Source: Ciborinia camelliae (taxonomy: Eukaryota > Ascomycota > Leotiomycetes > Helotiales > Sclerotiniaceae). Taken from it: DNA of 64,000 nt. The notes under the pieces were generated by a model. That model saw nothing but the letters and a program-made list of their open reading frames with translations, was not told the origin of the DNA and did not search any database. Positions 10,336-24,748 of the stretch are shown here, piece by piece; the first letter of the stretch is position 1, and each line of letters opens with the position of its first letter. The DNA lies in assembly GCA_025890175.1 (NCBI GenBank), contig JANPYM010000003.1, forward strand, positions 2,166,795 through 2,230,794, written 5' to 3'. The position numbers and the translations under genes are program-made.

Positions 10336-11442
10336 ATGAAGTCTCTAAGTCTACGACCTTTCCTTTCGAGACCTTCGATAACACGGAGGCTATGTATATC
10401 TCGAAGCTATGCTGTTCAATCCCCAGGATCGCCTACATTACAGGTTTTTGATAGACATACAAAATATCTACAAAAAGAACGTGCAGCTTTGGACAAGGAG
10501 AAAAGTAGGCAGGTGGATTATCTAAAGGATGAAGTAGCCATTCGACTTTCGGAAAGGTTATTGGTGAGACTATTGGGTTCAATTGAGATCAATTAACTCA
10601 TAATATTACAGGACATCAATAGACATTTCGGCCATGTGCTAGACCTTGGCGCAAACTCATGTAATATAGCTAGAGCTCTCACGCTCCCAGATCCAGATAT
10701 AGACCCCTCGAAATCTACATCTCCTCCACTTTCCTCCCGCATTGCTCATCTCACAGCCGCAGACTCATCTCGAAATATGTTATACCGAGACGAAGATCTA
10801 CCATTCAACAAGGAAATAAACCTCACACGCGAAGTGCTCGACGATGAGGAAAGGTTGCCTTATGAAGCTGGAACATTCGATGCAGTATTGAGCTCGTTGA
10901 GTATGCATTGGATCAACGATCTTCCATCACTACTCGCGCAAGTTAACCACGTATTGAAACCCGATGCACCGTTCATGGCAGCAATGTTTGGTGGCGATAC
11001 ATTGTTTGAATTACGAACGTCATTGCAGCTCGCCGATATGGAACGAAGAGGAGGCGTATCTCCACATGTTTCCCCGCTGGCAGATGTAAGGGATGTCGGA
11101 GGATTATTACAGAAAGCGGGGTTCAAAATGCTAACCGTGGATGTTGACGACATCATTATCGATTTCCCCGATACATTTGCGCTGATGCAAGATTTGCAAC
11201 GGATGGGCGAAAGCAATGCTATATTAGGAAGAGAGGCAGGTGCAATTAAGAGGGATGTGCTCCTCGCAAACGAGGGAATATATCGAGAGTTACACGGGAA
11301 TGAGGATGGCACAATACCTGCAACATTCCGGATGATATACATGATTGGCTGGAAGGAAGGACCAAACCAAGCACAACCATTGCCTCGAGGCAGTGGACAG
11401 ATCAATATGAAAGATATTCTTGGTGGTGGGGAGATCAAATGA
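10336..11442 (+). CDS. NDUFAF5-like complex I assembly methyltransferase/hydroxylase
   Basis: Two exons, 10336-10563 and 10612-11442. The intron has donor GTGAGA, a TTAACTC-type branch and acceptor TTACAG. Together they encode 352 residues. The N-terminus is rich in Arg/Ser (MKSLSLRPFLSRP...TRRLCISRSYAV), typical of a mitochondrial presequence. It is followed by LQVFDRHTKYLQKERAAL, the usual opening of NDUFAF5 proteins. The class I SAM fold shows VLDLGANSCNIARAL (motif I), LSSLSMHWINDLPSLL (the family's S-x-H-W-x-N-D-L-P), and MFGGDTLFELRTSLQLADMER. Human NDUFAF5 hydroxylates an arginine of the NDUFS7 subunit during early complex I assembly in the matrix. The same role is likely here. The gene runs convergently towards VPS13. 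Confidence 0.93.
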
Positions 11443-12335
11443 GAAGTCATTATCAGATCATCAGACTGCAATTCCCGCTTGTTTTCCGAAATACCCCCTG
11501 GGATAACATAATCTCTACGAAGACAATCAAGAGCTGTAGAGATTGCCTGATTGTATTCTCATGGTCGCTCCTCAGTACGATATGCCGCATGAGTTGCCTC
11601 TTCGTGAGATATTCCAAAAGTCAGACGGCTTATCCATTTTATCAGTAGTGAAAATCATCCTCCTCTTACCTGTAAAGACCTCGACAAAGAGCATCTAAAT
11701 TTACCAAATTACCCAAGCAAAGTAAAACAACCTCGTAAAGCACAAACCCACAATGCATGGAACGAACCATAGGTAGCCTCAACCTCTGTGTCGCGGCGCA
11801 AAAATGAGGCATGATCATCCAATACTCTGACACGGTATAAATAAATCTCACGCTCAAGATTGCGACTCGTGAATCCCTTCCCGCCCAACACCATAGGAGA
11901 AGAACTCGTCAAAAGAATGGCAACCCCTGAAATTCAGGAGCTATCTTTAGTAGCTAGCCGAACCGAGCTTCCTCTTTGCACCCACCATACCCCATCATGT
12001 TTTCATTGCGTGAGAAAAGGCCAGTAACACAAGAATGCCGCTCAACCTCTATGTAACAAGACATAAATATTCATATTCATATTCATATTCTTAAATCTTT
12101 ACCCATACCGGTATTTGTATTTTAATTTCCATGTGTGTATTCCTATCCATACCAGCAACTCCCATTCCCCAAATCCTACCTCCCCATCTCCAGCCCATCA
12201 TTGCATTGCATTCATTCATTCCCATCATACATCTCAATTCGTATTCTGCTTTTAGCCATCCCACCAAACCACCAAATGAACGTCCTCCTTCCCTCCAATA
12301 ATACCCCCCCCTACCCACCAGCACAACCCCCCCAA
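11443..12335. other. Convergent intergenic region
   Basis: 3' regions of the NDUFAF5-like and VPS13 genes. A short ATTCAT hexamer tract lies at about 12068-12090, followed by a pyrimidine/CCC-rich stretch to the VPS13 stop codon. No additional gene is supported. Confidence 0.55.
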
Positions 12336-15300
12336 CTACTCCGTAGCCTTATATTTCTTATTAAACTCCCCCACCGCAACCCCAATATTTCTATACAAAA
12401 AGTTCCTCGAACTCTCCTCCGCGACCGGCACAAAAGGTCCATTCGTACCTCCCCTCAGCGTCAAACTCAACCCCGTACGTTCCTTACTGATCGTCTGGAT
12501 ATCCTTCAACGGCACATCCCACTCACTCGTCAACTTCTTACTCTTAATCAACATAATCCGCGAATACGTTAGCATGACCACCACATCTTCGCGCGGAAGT
12601 TCAAGGTGTGCAATATATTGTTCATTAAAGTATTTGCCATTGTCAAGTTGTTTGAGCCAGAATTGCCCGAGCGCTTCGCGTTGGGAGTAGGGTCGTACGA
12701 TACCGTCGGTACCGATGAAACGTGTTAGACGGACACGGTCGAGCCCATTGTCGTCGAAAACAGTGGTGGTATTGCGAATACCTTCACTGAGATTGGATGC
12801 GAGATCGAAAACGCCAATTGCAGGTTTGGTAGCGAATCCGAGAAGACCTTTGCCGACACCCTTAAAGAAACCTGCAGCGCCTTCTTGTTCCGCTCCTTCA
12901 ATAGGCTTGCGTGCCAATCCCCCTACTCCACTTACGACACTCGTGACAAAGGAATTTGCACCTGCCGTAACACCATATAGAGCGTGCTTGGGGCGATTTC
13001 GGGATCTTGTCATACGACGACGGTCTTGGAATTGTTTATCCATAGTGGCTTCTGCAAGACCTTTCGCAATGCTACCTGTCCATTTTGAAAAACTGTCCGA
13101 AACACCAAATACTGACTTCTTGACAAAACTGGTGGCACCCTTCGCAATACCAATACCAAGCTGTTCAGGATCATTCATAATGAAACCTTGGTATGGTTCG
13201 TAGAAGATATCCGCAACACCAGAACTGATGTTGGTGAACAAGCCGACAGGATTTCCAAGGAAGTCAGCTGAACCTAAGATCTTGTGAACTTGGTACAGTG
13301 ATTCTTGTGAATAATGATTGGAAATATTCATCATCAGAACAGCGGCAGAAACTCTTGCATTTTCCAACATCAAAGCGTTCATACGAACAGGAGCATCATT
13401 GATGTTACCAATAGCCATGGTCAGAACATTCAAGAAAAACATCAGAGGATTCTTTGAAGACGTCTTGTCCTCAACATTGACTCGATCGGTACGAACAAAG
13501 GATAAATCAAGCTGCATGGGTTGAATATTAAGAAGCTCAAAATAGATATCTTGACCAGATTGTTCTTGTTTTGGTTCTGGGATATCGAGGCTTTCATCGC
13601 AAAGTACACCTTCATGCGTTTCTGACCAGGCGGCTCCAGGTACCTTGGAAAATTCTAAAACTGCCCATACAAAGTCTTCATCAATTTCGAGAGTCATTTG
13701 CTGCACCAAAATTGTTGCATATTTGATGTAGATAACTCCGTAAGAATCGTCCTTCACTCGGGTAACCATAGCATGAAGAGATGGGTGAGCCTCAGTCTCT
13801 CTAGTGCCCTTTTGAACCACACTAGGATATAGAATCATGGGGAAAATTCCACCGTAAAGTTGATTGTCAATTTGTATCCACTTGACGGAGGCAGTTATAG
13901 TTTGATATAGGGGCGACTCCGCGTATTTGAGTGAGATATCACGTAAAGTGATATAAGCAAGTTCCTTGAGCTGGGTATTGACCAGCGAGATACCAATACC
14001 ACCAAGTTTGAGTTGTGCTTTGAAGTTGACCGCTGTATCTTGGCTCTTGACTTCAAATCCTCCCGCAACGCCGACTGAAGAGTTTGTCCTTGACTTTTGC
14101 TTATACAAACTCTTCGACGCCTTGTAGTTGGACAGAATGAGTGTTTGTGTCGGACCGTCTGCAGCGACGTTAAGGTCAATGATAATTTGATTTCTGGGGT
14201 TGGAATCATCTCCTCCAATCTTCATCGGGATAAGATTACCAATCTCTGCAAGTTTTATATGACGTTCTTTTCCATTTGCATTTATGATCAGCTCCTTTTG
14301 CTTGGCAGCAGGATAGTCCCACGCGTATGGCATGATACTTCTGGGTGGCAAACGATATCTGATTGGGCGCCATCCAGATCTATCCTCAGCGTCTTCGTCG
14401 TCTAGATTAGGATTTGCCTGGAAGAACATGAATTCTGTGTCACTCTCATTTCTCATAGAGAATGGCCAATTTTTAGTCTCTGCACTTATATGTAAGAAAA
14501 TGGTAGCATTTTCCATAAGGACTTCAATCCTAATGAGCTTCTGGCGTTGGCCAGCCTTGGCTAGTTTCACATGTGTAATTCCAAGATTCGAGATTGTAAA
14601 TGGCGATGACCACTGGTTGTTTAATCCTGGGAAGCACAGCGTAAGTTGCTTGACCGGGGACTTTTGAAGGAAATGCAGAGGTTCCAGAGCTTGTGGTTTC
14701 AAGGTCCAGAGTTCAGATGATCCAGGTTCTCTGACATTGATTTCCTCGCTCATTTGATTCTTGAGAACGAAGCGAGGAGCAAGAGTTACGACCTTCGTCA
14801 TCTTATATTTGCCATCTCCTGCTTCAATATTTATACCCACGTGAATCTCGGTATTGTTTTTTGAAGAAGATAAAACAACATCAACATTGCTACCGATGGC
14901 ATCCAAACTTTGTGGTTTACTCCAGCTCGAATCTCCAATCTTCAATAGAGCACGATTCCGTTGATCATCTCCTCCATAGGCGAACATATAAGGCAGTGCC
15001 TTACGTCGTTCAGAATCGACTGAATCCGTATGAAACCCTTGGCCAGCCGCCGTCTTTGCTTGCTGCAATAGTGATTTTTGTTTGATGTTGATCTCCAGAC
15101 CAGTCTTATTCAGAATAACGTAAGGGCTGTAGACTGTGACTCTAAAAGCACCACCACTGTCCGGAATCTTGAAATAATGCAATTTGAGATTCAGAGAAAG
15201 CCCATCACGATCTTTGCAGACAATAGCGGTCTCTTTGCGGAAATCATCTTGGTTATTTGAATTGATGATGGCAAACTCGCTGGCCTTGAAGACTGTATCT

Positions 15301-18300
15301 TGCATGTCAATGCTCATGAGTAACAGATGCGAAAGTTCGACGACATGAACAGGACTTAAACCACCTTTACGAAGGAAGTTTGTCCAATCTTTCTTCGTAT
15401 TTTTATCATAGATACGATACTTGAAATCGTAAGGTAATAGATTCTCAAGCTCGATAGGTGCCGAGAGTCGAATTCGCATGTAAGGGTAGATACTATAATT
15501 GTTAGCATGATTTAAGTATAATTCGCATATCAGATGCTTACTTCGTGATAGGGGTAGTCTTATCAAAAGTGGCGTTCATCTGGAAATAGAACGGGGGCGT
15601 CTTATCACCACCTTCACCCTTGCAAGTAATCGTTCTGGTAGGCCTTTTGAGAAGATCTTTCCAAAAGAGTGATTCTGTGGACCAAGAATATCCAAATCCC
15701 TGATCCGGTCTGACGAGTAGCGATTTAAGAAATGCCGCTCCGACAGGCGCAGGTCGACTTTCCCCAGGTGCAATTTTTTCGATCTTGAGCAGATGACCCT
15801 CCTGAGGATCAAAGACTCCTAGCTCCACAGGAATTTGTGTTTTGTTCTCTACTAGAAGCGGCGATCTGAACGTGATATACTTGACATTATCTGTGCCCAA
15901 GGTGATTTCAACAAGCAGTCGATGCAAGATCTTATCCTTGCGAGGTCGTAGACTGTATAAAGTTTCTCCTTCACGATTAACCGGAATCTTGTTCAGACTA
16001 TCGAATCCACTTCCTTCCAATTTTATTCCTACAAACCCACTAGTGTTCTCAGGCGAGAGATTTTCACGCATCTTCTCCCAATCTTCGAATCGCCAAGGTG
16101 CCTCCTCGCCATCCTCTAAAGCAGCAGCCATCGTATTTTCAACATCAGGAACGTCTGCCCATACATTAATATCGAAACCCGTATAATTTCGTATGCGATA
16201 TGGAGCATCAGCTCCTCGTGGCTTTGATAGTACATCATCAGACTGACTGAAGAACTGCGCAGATTTCGACGCTAGTGCAATAGTAGCAGATGTGACAGTA
16301 ACCTCAAGCGTCTTCTTTGAAATTAAGTCAACAGACATACAATCTGGCTTTGAGTCCTTGGCTACCAGCAATCCCAGCTCCCAAGGCTCAATGAGAGGCT
16401 CCCATGCTGATTTGGAGAAATTGTAAACATTGATGAACATATTGATGGCGGTATCAGCTCGTAAGTTACCCGTCCAATCGGTAGCAGAAGTTCTGAATTT
16501 CTTGACACTGAGATCAAGAATTGGCAATTCATGTAGGTCTCCAATCAGAATGAGTCTCATCCCAGCCAATGTTGCAGTCAACTCTTCATGTTTCTTGTGG
16601 ACCTGTTGCGTGCCGGCTTGAGGAGCCAGAGCTTTTTGAGACGGAGCAACAGTGCCGGCATTGGTCTTTCTCATTGTTGATGCGCCTTTGCCACTAGCTG
16701 TCCGTTGTTTCAGGCTCGAGGAACCATGTAGCTGTTTTGCCTTGACATCAGAAGCAGCCGGTTTGTTGTCTCCGTGTTCATCATCATTGCCTGAAAGCTC
16801 TGAAGCTCTTTGGACAATTTGGATCGCTAGAAGAATATCACGCAGCGATAATCGAAGAACAAGAGGCTCAACATCAAGATAAATACTTTGAGCATTTGGC
16901 TTCGAACTATCCATTGACATTTGCAGAGAAAAGTCATCAAGAATCCTCAGACGAGTATCCTCAAATTTATCCATTCGACATAAGAACATGCCCATCTGAG
17001 AAACCTGCAGGGTGAGAGCATGTTGTTGTGACATGATAATCTGCTTCGTTCCCAATACAATCGCTTCAGAACTTGTACTGAGGGGATTTGCGATCAATAT
17101 GATTTGTGCGTCGACGACATTTACCCTAAATGCAATTGTCATGGGAGGCTGATCAGACGAAGATGATGATTCACTTGGTGTTTTGCTCGGGGATCTTGCT
17201 TGACTAGCTACCGTTTTTGGCCTGGGTACCTGCATAGAATCTGCATCGGAGATATTCTCTGATTCAGTCACATCATCATCATCAGCTGGTGAAATAGGCT
17301 CTTCGGCTTCCAGGCTCTCTGTTATGAATGCCTGGAGAGCGAAAAGGTAATCCAAAGCGAAGATAACCTTTGGACTGTCTATCGACAAGAGAGCAATGAG
17401 ATTTCGTTCTTGTCCTCCGGAAATAGTAACGCTAGCCATGAACTGCTGTACATCCTTGTTCGAAGATGTCATGATCTTGCGGAACTTGTTCGTCTCTCTT
17501 TTCCTACTATCCTGAATCGTGAAAGCGTGGATCAAGAACTCTGATTCTAATGAGCTATCTGTCATCATTCGAAGCTTAACCTTGGTGCCATCCATAGAGA
17601 ACTTCGATAAACTTGCGGCCTCAAGATCACCGACTGGTTCATTCTCCTTTGCTAGAATTAGCTCAAGGCCGATCGTATTCACATGGAAAGCCAAGTCAAG
17701 TTTCGTCCAGCTTTGGGGGTTGGAGCCTAATTCTGGACCAAGATCAACCAGCTCATTATTGTTGTCATCATCCGACGACTTTTGAGTTATTGCTTTTGCC
17801 TTCTTCGTCGCCGGACTGGGTGCTTCTTCTATAGCTTGTTTTTCGCCATCGTCTGAGTCCACCATGAAAGCGCCGGGAACAGACTTTGCCAGCTCAAGGA
17901 GGAACCTCAGCTGCGTTTGTGTAATGCGTAGATTGAAATCAGACATGTAACCTTGAATCTCTAAATCTGGACGAAGTGCTCCAGAAGTATGCTCAGCATA
18001 AGTGACCAAGAAACCCAGATCTACTTTGTCAATGAGCTCAAGTTCTTCCGTCTTCTCATCGGGGAAATGGAAGTCGGATGTTAATCGAATGTTCCTGATG
18101 CCAGCTGTGAGCTTCATCGCGATGGTCGCATCCTTTGAATCGTCAAGAGGGATGAATTTGTTTTCCGCATAAATTTCTCCAAGATATGCCGTCAACAGAT
18201 CCCTCTTACCGCTACCAGCATTCATGACACGAGGGAAAACAACGATTGGTGTCTTAATGTTGACGTCAAATTTGATACGGCTCGTACTTTGCTGCAGTTG

Positions 18301-21300
18301 AGAAGCTTGATTGGCAGCAGCTTGTCTGGCAGCATTGAAAAGAGCTTGCATTTTGCCAAACTTGACCAGAAACTCGATGATCTTACGATATGGTTCCTCA
18401 AGGAAGTTGACTTTGATAGACCCTGCACGTAAGTAGATGGAGGAATCGTATCCAGGATATGATCCGCTTTCAGCATTAAAGGTTTCGTATCGGAAATCGG
18501 CCAAGTCGTCACCCTCGATGGCGATTAGTTTTCGAAGGTTCGAATCACTAGAGGCTCCTAGGTTGACATCATCGAGTAAAGATAAGTCGCCCAACTTTGC
18601 ACCAACTCGCATAGTAGTCCCCAATATAAAGATACCTACGTCTGCATGGTTGAATGAAAGTGTAGCTAATCGGATGCCGTCATTATTGAGTATCAAGCGT
18701 ATACTCTTCAAGTCAACCTTGACACGCACTGACAATTCAGTCATTTTGGGTGGCGGGACTGCATCTTCTTCAAACGGCGACTCATTTGGCACAACCAGCA
18801 AATCGTCTATAGTTTCATTGGTAGATTCGGGTAATTGCTGTGGAGCATCTTGATTTGTAAATGTAATCAAGATGAAATCAAGAAGAGTCAATAGTGTCTT
18901 GCGAGTAACCACCAAGTTGATTGTCGAGACAGAAATATCCACATTTATTTCAACACCATCATATTTCTGCATGAACTCGGGTGAAGTTCGGTTTACTTTC
19001 ACCACTTTCACGTTGATGAGGGCAGTTTCGTCTTCTGATTCCATGTCCCCAGAAGAAACGATCGACTTAAACTCCGCTGGAGGGTTATCAACGTAGTCAT
19101 CCATGACTACAGATTGCAAGAAGGTTTCCACAATCAGGTCGTATGGACGCAGAACAAAATTGAGACCAAAGTTTTCGGCGACCACTTCTACCAAGAGCTG
19201 ATCCGGCTTTCTCCGTTCCGGGTCACTTCTATAAAGTGACCCTTGAAGACGCTCTACTTCAAACTTGAGTTCGAAATTCTTCTGTTCCAGCTTGAGTTTA
19301 TCGCTCTCTTTACCGCTAGGGGCGTCCTGGAATTCATCCTCGTCATCGTCATCATCATCGGACGACTCACCTGGAAGGATTATAGCCTCTTGTCTCGAGA
19401 AGTTAAACGATGCAGAATGTGCCCGATCTCTTTGTTGCTTTAATGAGGAAGGCGCTCGTATTGACAGAGTCGATGGTCGACGACTCTTTGCTAATGTCTG
19501 TGCTGGAAGCTCCTCCGCATAAATATTTGGAATAGCTGCATTGATAATGCTCATTAAGCTTTTATATTTCCTGTCCGAGACAGACACATGTAGTACAGGA
19601 AGACGACCCGAAATTCTTACTTTTGTCAAATTTGGCGCTTTCGGTATGATTGAGGTTTCGACAATGAAATCAATGTTAATCTTCTCTACTACGCGCATCG
19701 ACTGAGGATCATCCTTCGCCATGACTTGGGCTTTCGTATCTTCGATGGAAGGACCAATGAGAACTTGTGTATTGGAAAGCTTGACCACGAATCTATCGTA
19801 CATGAGGGACTCCAGGCGCTTATAGTCTGCATCGGTATAAACAGTCTTTTGTTTTGATTGCACTTCGCGCATTGTTTCTTCATCCACAAGTTCACTGTTC
19901 ACGCTGATATGACCGGCATCGAGAATAAGACAAGTCGTTTTCGTCGAGGTTATGTTTTCTGGTACAATGATGAGAGGCGCTTGAAGGTCCAACTTGGCAT
20001 TGATTGTTTTGTGCTCCTCGAGGGCAAACTCAAGACCTGCCCGGGTCTGTTGTCTGAGTCCTTCGACTGTTGCTCCCGCAGATTCCATAAGAGCCCCAAT
20101 AGACTCCATGTGTCTTTCTGGCGGCCTGAAAAATTGTATTATACCCACAAGGAAATGAGGATTCCAAATAATCTCAAGCGGTTTGAGCTTTCCGGTTACT
20201 GCAACATCACCGGCATCGTTCAAAGGATTCGTTTCGACTTGGAATTGGAAAAATGGATCAGGAGTATCTTTCGACTTCTCGTCATCTCCGTTAAGCAGCC
20301 GCTTGGTCTTAGGGGTCTCGGGGGCGTCCTTGACACGTACGATTTGAGGAAATAGACTTTCAGGAGTGGTGCCATCATTGACTCTCAGGCCACCAAGACT
20401 CACATCCGCTAACATTGACTCGGGTCGCTGCAAGAATTTTGCTTTGAAGGCATCAAAGTAAAGACTGAGAACTTCGACTGTATTTTCATGGGGATCACGC
20501 TTAAGTGTAAAGCTACCGGTATTGAGAGATGCCTCAATTTGCATTTTAACCGTCTCTTTCGGCAAATCAATACTTTCAGCGATGGCTGTCTTTTCGTCCC
20601 AATCAATAGCATCGTACAATTCTTTTCGCTGCTCCTCAGTCATGGTTGTCGTTTCTTCATCCTCTTCCTCTTCCTGTGGCTTTGAGCCCCAAGCCCAAGC
20701 AACCCAACCTTGCTTTTGCTTCGGTGCTGCCTTTTTGATACCAACATTCTCTTTTTTCAATTGGTTCCTAGCTAAGGATCTCCAGAAGCGCATATCTTCG
20801 TAATCGAGTTTCCACTCAAGTTTGTCCAATTCATCGGTTTCGTCGACTGACAAGGGTTCTACCTGCTTCTTCTTTTTCTTGAAGAGCTCAATGTAGCGAA
20901 TGCGGTCATCTCTTCTCTCCTTAAAATAGGCCCATGACCAGCGACGATTGCGTTCATGAATCTTACTCAGGATAGCATTACCAGCAAATTTGAACCAAGC
21001 TCGTGGGTCTTCCTTTGGCCGGAGGCCCTTCGGCTGGAATTTCTTATATTCCTGATGAAGGAGGAAGTAATGGAATAAGTCAACCATCATCAACGCATCG
21101 CGGTATTGATGATCGTCAAGAACCACGCCAATCTCGTCAAACAACAGCCCAGCCTTCATATGTGGTATTTCTATCTTGCCGCTTTTATCGATTTCGAGCT
21201 TCATCTGACCACTAACAGGCTTCAGGATGAACTGGTGATTGGCCTGTTTTGCATCTTCGCCTCGCACAATCATCTCCTTGAATTTCTCCAGCATTTCATC

Positions 21301-22020
21301 ATGCGATGCCACCTCTGTTGAGTCGGAAACCTCTGCTTCTCTCCCGGTGCTTAGCAAATCTGTATCCGTGTTCCAGTACACAGCCAAAGCACCCAGAGTG
21401 GCAAGCTTGTGTGTTGTCCCGGAAGAATTTTGTATGTATGTTGGTTTCCAGTTACCATCCGTACTAATAGCACTGAATTCTTGTAATGTAAGTCCCAGAG
21501 CAAATGGGTGACCAGGAGCGGATATCGAGTCTTCATATCGTACATGAATATTCTTGACCGTAATTTGGAGATTGTCGATAATTTTGGTAACCAGACTATC
21601 CGTAAAGCTCTGATTTTTCTGCTGTTCTTCCAAACTCATCCCCTCTTGATTTCGATCCTTCAACATCTCGGCACTATCCAGCTTCTCAATCTTGACAGCC
21701 TGCCTCCTCCTCTCCTCCTCCTCTTCATCCCATTCTGCATCTTCTTTCGGCGACGCGAGCACATAGATATCTTCGATTTCGACTTGCACAGGTTGACCTC
21801 GCAGATTCGACCATGGTATCTTCAATGTCAGTTGTCCCAAATGTCCCTCCACCACGTTTATCGGTAGCTTTAATTGATCCAACGCCTCCCGCCGCAGCTC
21901 CAAATCCCGTAGCTTCACATCTCCGGACCAGATTCCCACTTTCAGTTGTCCAGGATCGAAGTTCCGTATGTACATGCCCAGAAATCGATTGAGCAACGAT
22001 GCAACCAAGCCTTCCAACAT
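12336..22020 (-). CDS. VPS13: VPS13 bridge-like lipid transfer protein
   Basis: Two exons, 15542-22020 and 12336-15492, separated by a 49-base intron (GTAAGC...TTATAG), giving 3,211 residues. The N-terminus is diagnostic: MLEGLVASLLNRFLGMYIRN, then LKVGIWSGDVKLRDLELRREALDQLKLPI (chorein domain, residues 1-110). Long beta-groove repeats follow, with acidic, serine-rich loops (for example around residues 890-920 and 1590-1630). The VAB/SHR-BD adaptor-binding region spans the exon junction. Near residue 2,800 is the YFELLNIQPMQLDLSFVRTD region, then the amphipathic ATG2-C-like segment (GVTAGANSFVTSVVSGVGGLARKP) and a C-terminal PH-like domain. VPS13 proteins move phospholipids in bulk at organelle contact sites (mitochondria, vacuole/endosome, prospore membrane). 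The ATG at 22020 matches the family start. No break is visible. Confidence 0.97.
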
Positions 22021-22453
22021 CTTGAGACCCTGTTGCCGTTGCCGTCACCCGGGCCGGGAACCTCTAGATTAATTTGCTCGAAGAATGGTTGTTGACATCC
22101 ACGATGGCGAGTTTGTGAAGATTATCGTGGTCAAGGTAGGTAGCTTCGCGATGATTTAATCCATCCCTTTTGTATCAGTTCGTCCCTTGTGTTTCGTGGC
22201 AGACCACGATTCGTTCTACTGTATTGATGGTGGCGGTTATAATGAAGTGGATATGTATCGTATGAGAGGGGTACCTCCAAATCGCCCGTGTCCCACGCGT
22301 TTTGTAAATATTTGCATTAAAACAGTGGACATACAATAAAGGCAGTCACGAAGGAACCTTGGAATGATCAAGATCAAATTTTCAACAGATATGATACCGT
22401 ACTGGTATTGGTATTGGAATGATTTAAAATAAAAAAATTCACTTCACCATACA

Positions 22454-22477
22454 ATCATAATCATAATCATAATCATA
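22454..22477. repeat. (ATCATA)4 microsatellite
   Basis: Four perfect tandem copies of ATCATA, directly followed by a TACCTA-rich stretch. Confidence 0.8.
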
Positions 22478-22565
22478 CCTAGTACCTACCTACCTAATCG
22501 TAGGTAGTATCAATGTAGTCATACCCAAATGCCACGTAAATTCATGAATATAATAAAACCTGAAT

Positions 22566-22587
22566 CCTTCCCTTCCCTTCCCTTCCC
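22566..22587. repeat. (CCTTC)4 microsatellite
   Basis: A four-copy pentanucleotide tract of CCTTC, followed about 30 bases on by a CA dinucleotide run. Confidence 0.8.
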
Positions 22588-23561
22588 ACCCACACAGTGA
22601 CGGTGACAGACAACAGACACACACACACACCCTTTCGAAAATCCTGCCCAGTCCAGCCCAGCCTAGCTACCTATTGACCTACCTAGGTAGGTATTCTATT
22701 CGATGTGTTTGTTCATTGGTGCGCAGAGGTAAGGTTGACATTTCCTGAAGCCTGTATTTCTTCCCACTGTTCGCTAAGTGACCTTGCATTAATTATTATT
22801 TATGGTGGAGCTATCAATTTATCTACCTGGGTAGGGAGGTATCTATCAAATCTATCTATCAATCTATCAATAGTACTAAAGCTGCAGCTCGAGCTGGTTG
22901 GCTGGCTGTAGAGCTCCAGCTATAAACCTGGACAATGACGTATTAAAGGTACCTGGGTATGAGACTGGTCTGGTAAAGTAGGTATCTCGAATTCTCTCCC
23001 TCTTTGAAAGTTGAGATGAGAAGAGAAGAGAATCATGACTTGATATGACATGAAGATGAAGATCCATAACTGTGAAGATCTCTCCAAAAAGTTACCATTA
23101 GGTACCCTATTACTTTTATTACCATAACATGAAACTATTTTGGGATACTGTAAGGGATTCCAGCTATCATTGATCAACCCCCAAAAATTACCTACTACTT
23201 ACCTACCTTACCTACCTTATCAAGTACACCAGACAGTATCTACCTACTGGTACCTATGTAATTGTTCCACACAAAGTCATAACTGCCTCGATTTAAATTT
23301 CCCGGTTTGTTCTATTCTGTTCTGTTCCTCTCAATTCTCTAGTTCCATACAACAAGTATTAAAACAATTCTATTGTTTCTTCCATTCCAATCTTCCTTCA
23401 TACCTACTCAACGATACCCCTTACCCTTTCCTAATCCATTCGAATTGCCGTTTGAAATCCTTCTCACCATACCCATTCTACCTGGTACCCATTGACTTCT
23501 CGAGCCCTCACTTCAAACAGGAATAAACATCGCGGGGTAAAGCCTCATACCAACCAAAATT

Positions 23562-24748
23562 ATGCTTCGCACAACAGCTTCACGCACTCTTCTAAAGAGC
23601 TTCACAAAGCTTCCAATCTCCCGAGCAAGCTATTCTCAAACCTCCACAACCCTCAAACATACCTCTCCTCTCCGCACATCAATTTCCGAACGACCTTCAA
23701 CAATCCTCTCCTCGTCCCGCCTCTTCTACGCTACCAAATCCGAACCCCCATACGTACCAGACGAAATAAATTATAATGAAGAAGCGGTCATCAAGAAACA
23801 AACCATTAAACCACATCCCGAATCAGTATCTTCAACATCTTCCGTTCGTCCTGTATTCGATGAAACCCCACATCAAGAAAGTCATGGATCGGTAAAAGAT
23901 GATTTGGAGACTATCAAGGAAACATTTGCCCTTCGCGAAGTTCCCAGGGAATCTTTACTGATCGGTGCTGCGGGTGTTCTACCTTATGCTGCTACATCTG
24001 CTTCTACGGTGTATTTGGCTTATGATATTAATCATGCCCATGCTACGGGACAAGGCATTTTATTTTCACCCGAGACGGCTCATCAATTGTTGGATTATAT
24101 CACTCCTATTCAAGTTGGATACGGTGCTGTTGTAAGTTATATTTCCTCATCCAAATCACCAATTACATACTTATTCTCTGCTAGATACTCTCTTTCCTCG
24201 GCGCCATCCACTGGGGTCTCGAATACGCAGGTTACGGCGGCCACCACAGCTACCGTCGTTACATAATTGGTGTCATTGCCCCTGCGGTTGCATGGCCGAC
24301 TATCCTCATGCCCGTCGAATACGCACTCATTTCTCAATTTACCGCTTTCACATTCCTATATTTTGCAGATGCCCGAGCGACGGTTCGAGGATGGTGCCCT
24401 CCTTGGTATAGCACATACAGGTTTGTGTTGACATTTATTGTGGGAGCGGCGATTGTGGCGAGTTTGGTAGGGAGAGGAAGGATTGTTAGTCACGGTGGAC
24501 AGTTGAGGAGCTCGGTTGATTATATTAAGGAGGATAGAGATGAGCAGTGGGTTGCGTTGGAGCGGGAAGAGAAGATGAGGAAGGCGAAGTTGGCGGAGGA
24601 GGAGAAGGCCGCAGAGGAGGAAGCGGCCGTTGAGAATGACTCTGGAAGTGAGGAGGAGAGTGGTGAGGATGACAAGAAAGATGACAGGAAAGATGACAAG
24701 AAAGGCGAGAAGAAAGATGAGAAGAAAAACGACAAGGAGAAGAAATAA
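23562..24748 (+). CDS. DUF3429 mitochondrial membrane protein
   Basis: Two exons, 23562-24131 and 24185-24748 (intron GTAAGT...TGCTAG), giving 377 residues. The N-terminus (MLRTTASRTLLKSFTKLPIS..., many Arg/Ser/Thr, no acids) looks like a mitochondrial targeting sequence. The DUF3429 (TMEM69-like) core starts near residue 125 with LREVPRESLLIGAAGVLPYAATS. It continues through ILSFLGAIHWGLEYAGYGG, IIGVIAPAVAWPTILMP, a helix containing LISQFTAFTFLYFADARATVRGWCPPWY, and a final helix FVLTFIVGAAIVASLVG: about five membrane segments. The tail from about residue 310 is highly charged, with repeated KKDDRKDDKKGEKKDEKK-type units. Function is not established; an inner mitochondrial membrane location is inferred. 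The start is the first ATG after the upstream stop codon. Confidence 0.9.

Larger units (their letters stand above)
22021..23561. other. Divergent intergenic region rich in simple repeats
   Basis: 1.5 kb between the VPS13 start and the DUF3429 gene start. It holds an (ATCATA)4 tract at 22454-22477, a CCCTT tract at 22566-22587, a CA tract at 22617-22631, a CTAT/ATCT tract near 22843-22870, and many TACCTA/TAGGTA motifs (22485-22510, 22665-22692, 23190-23222). No gene is supported. Confidence 0.6.
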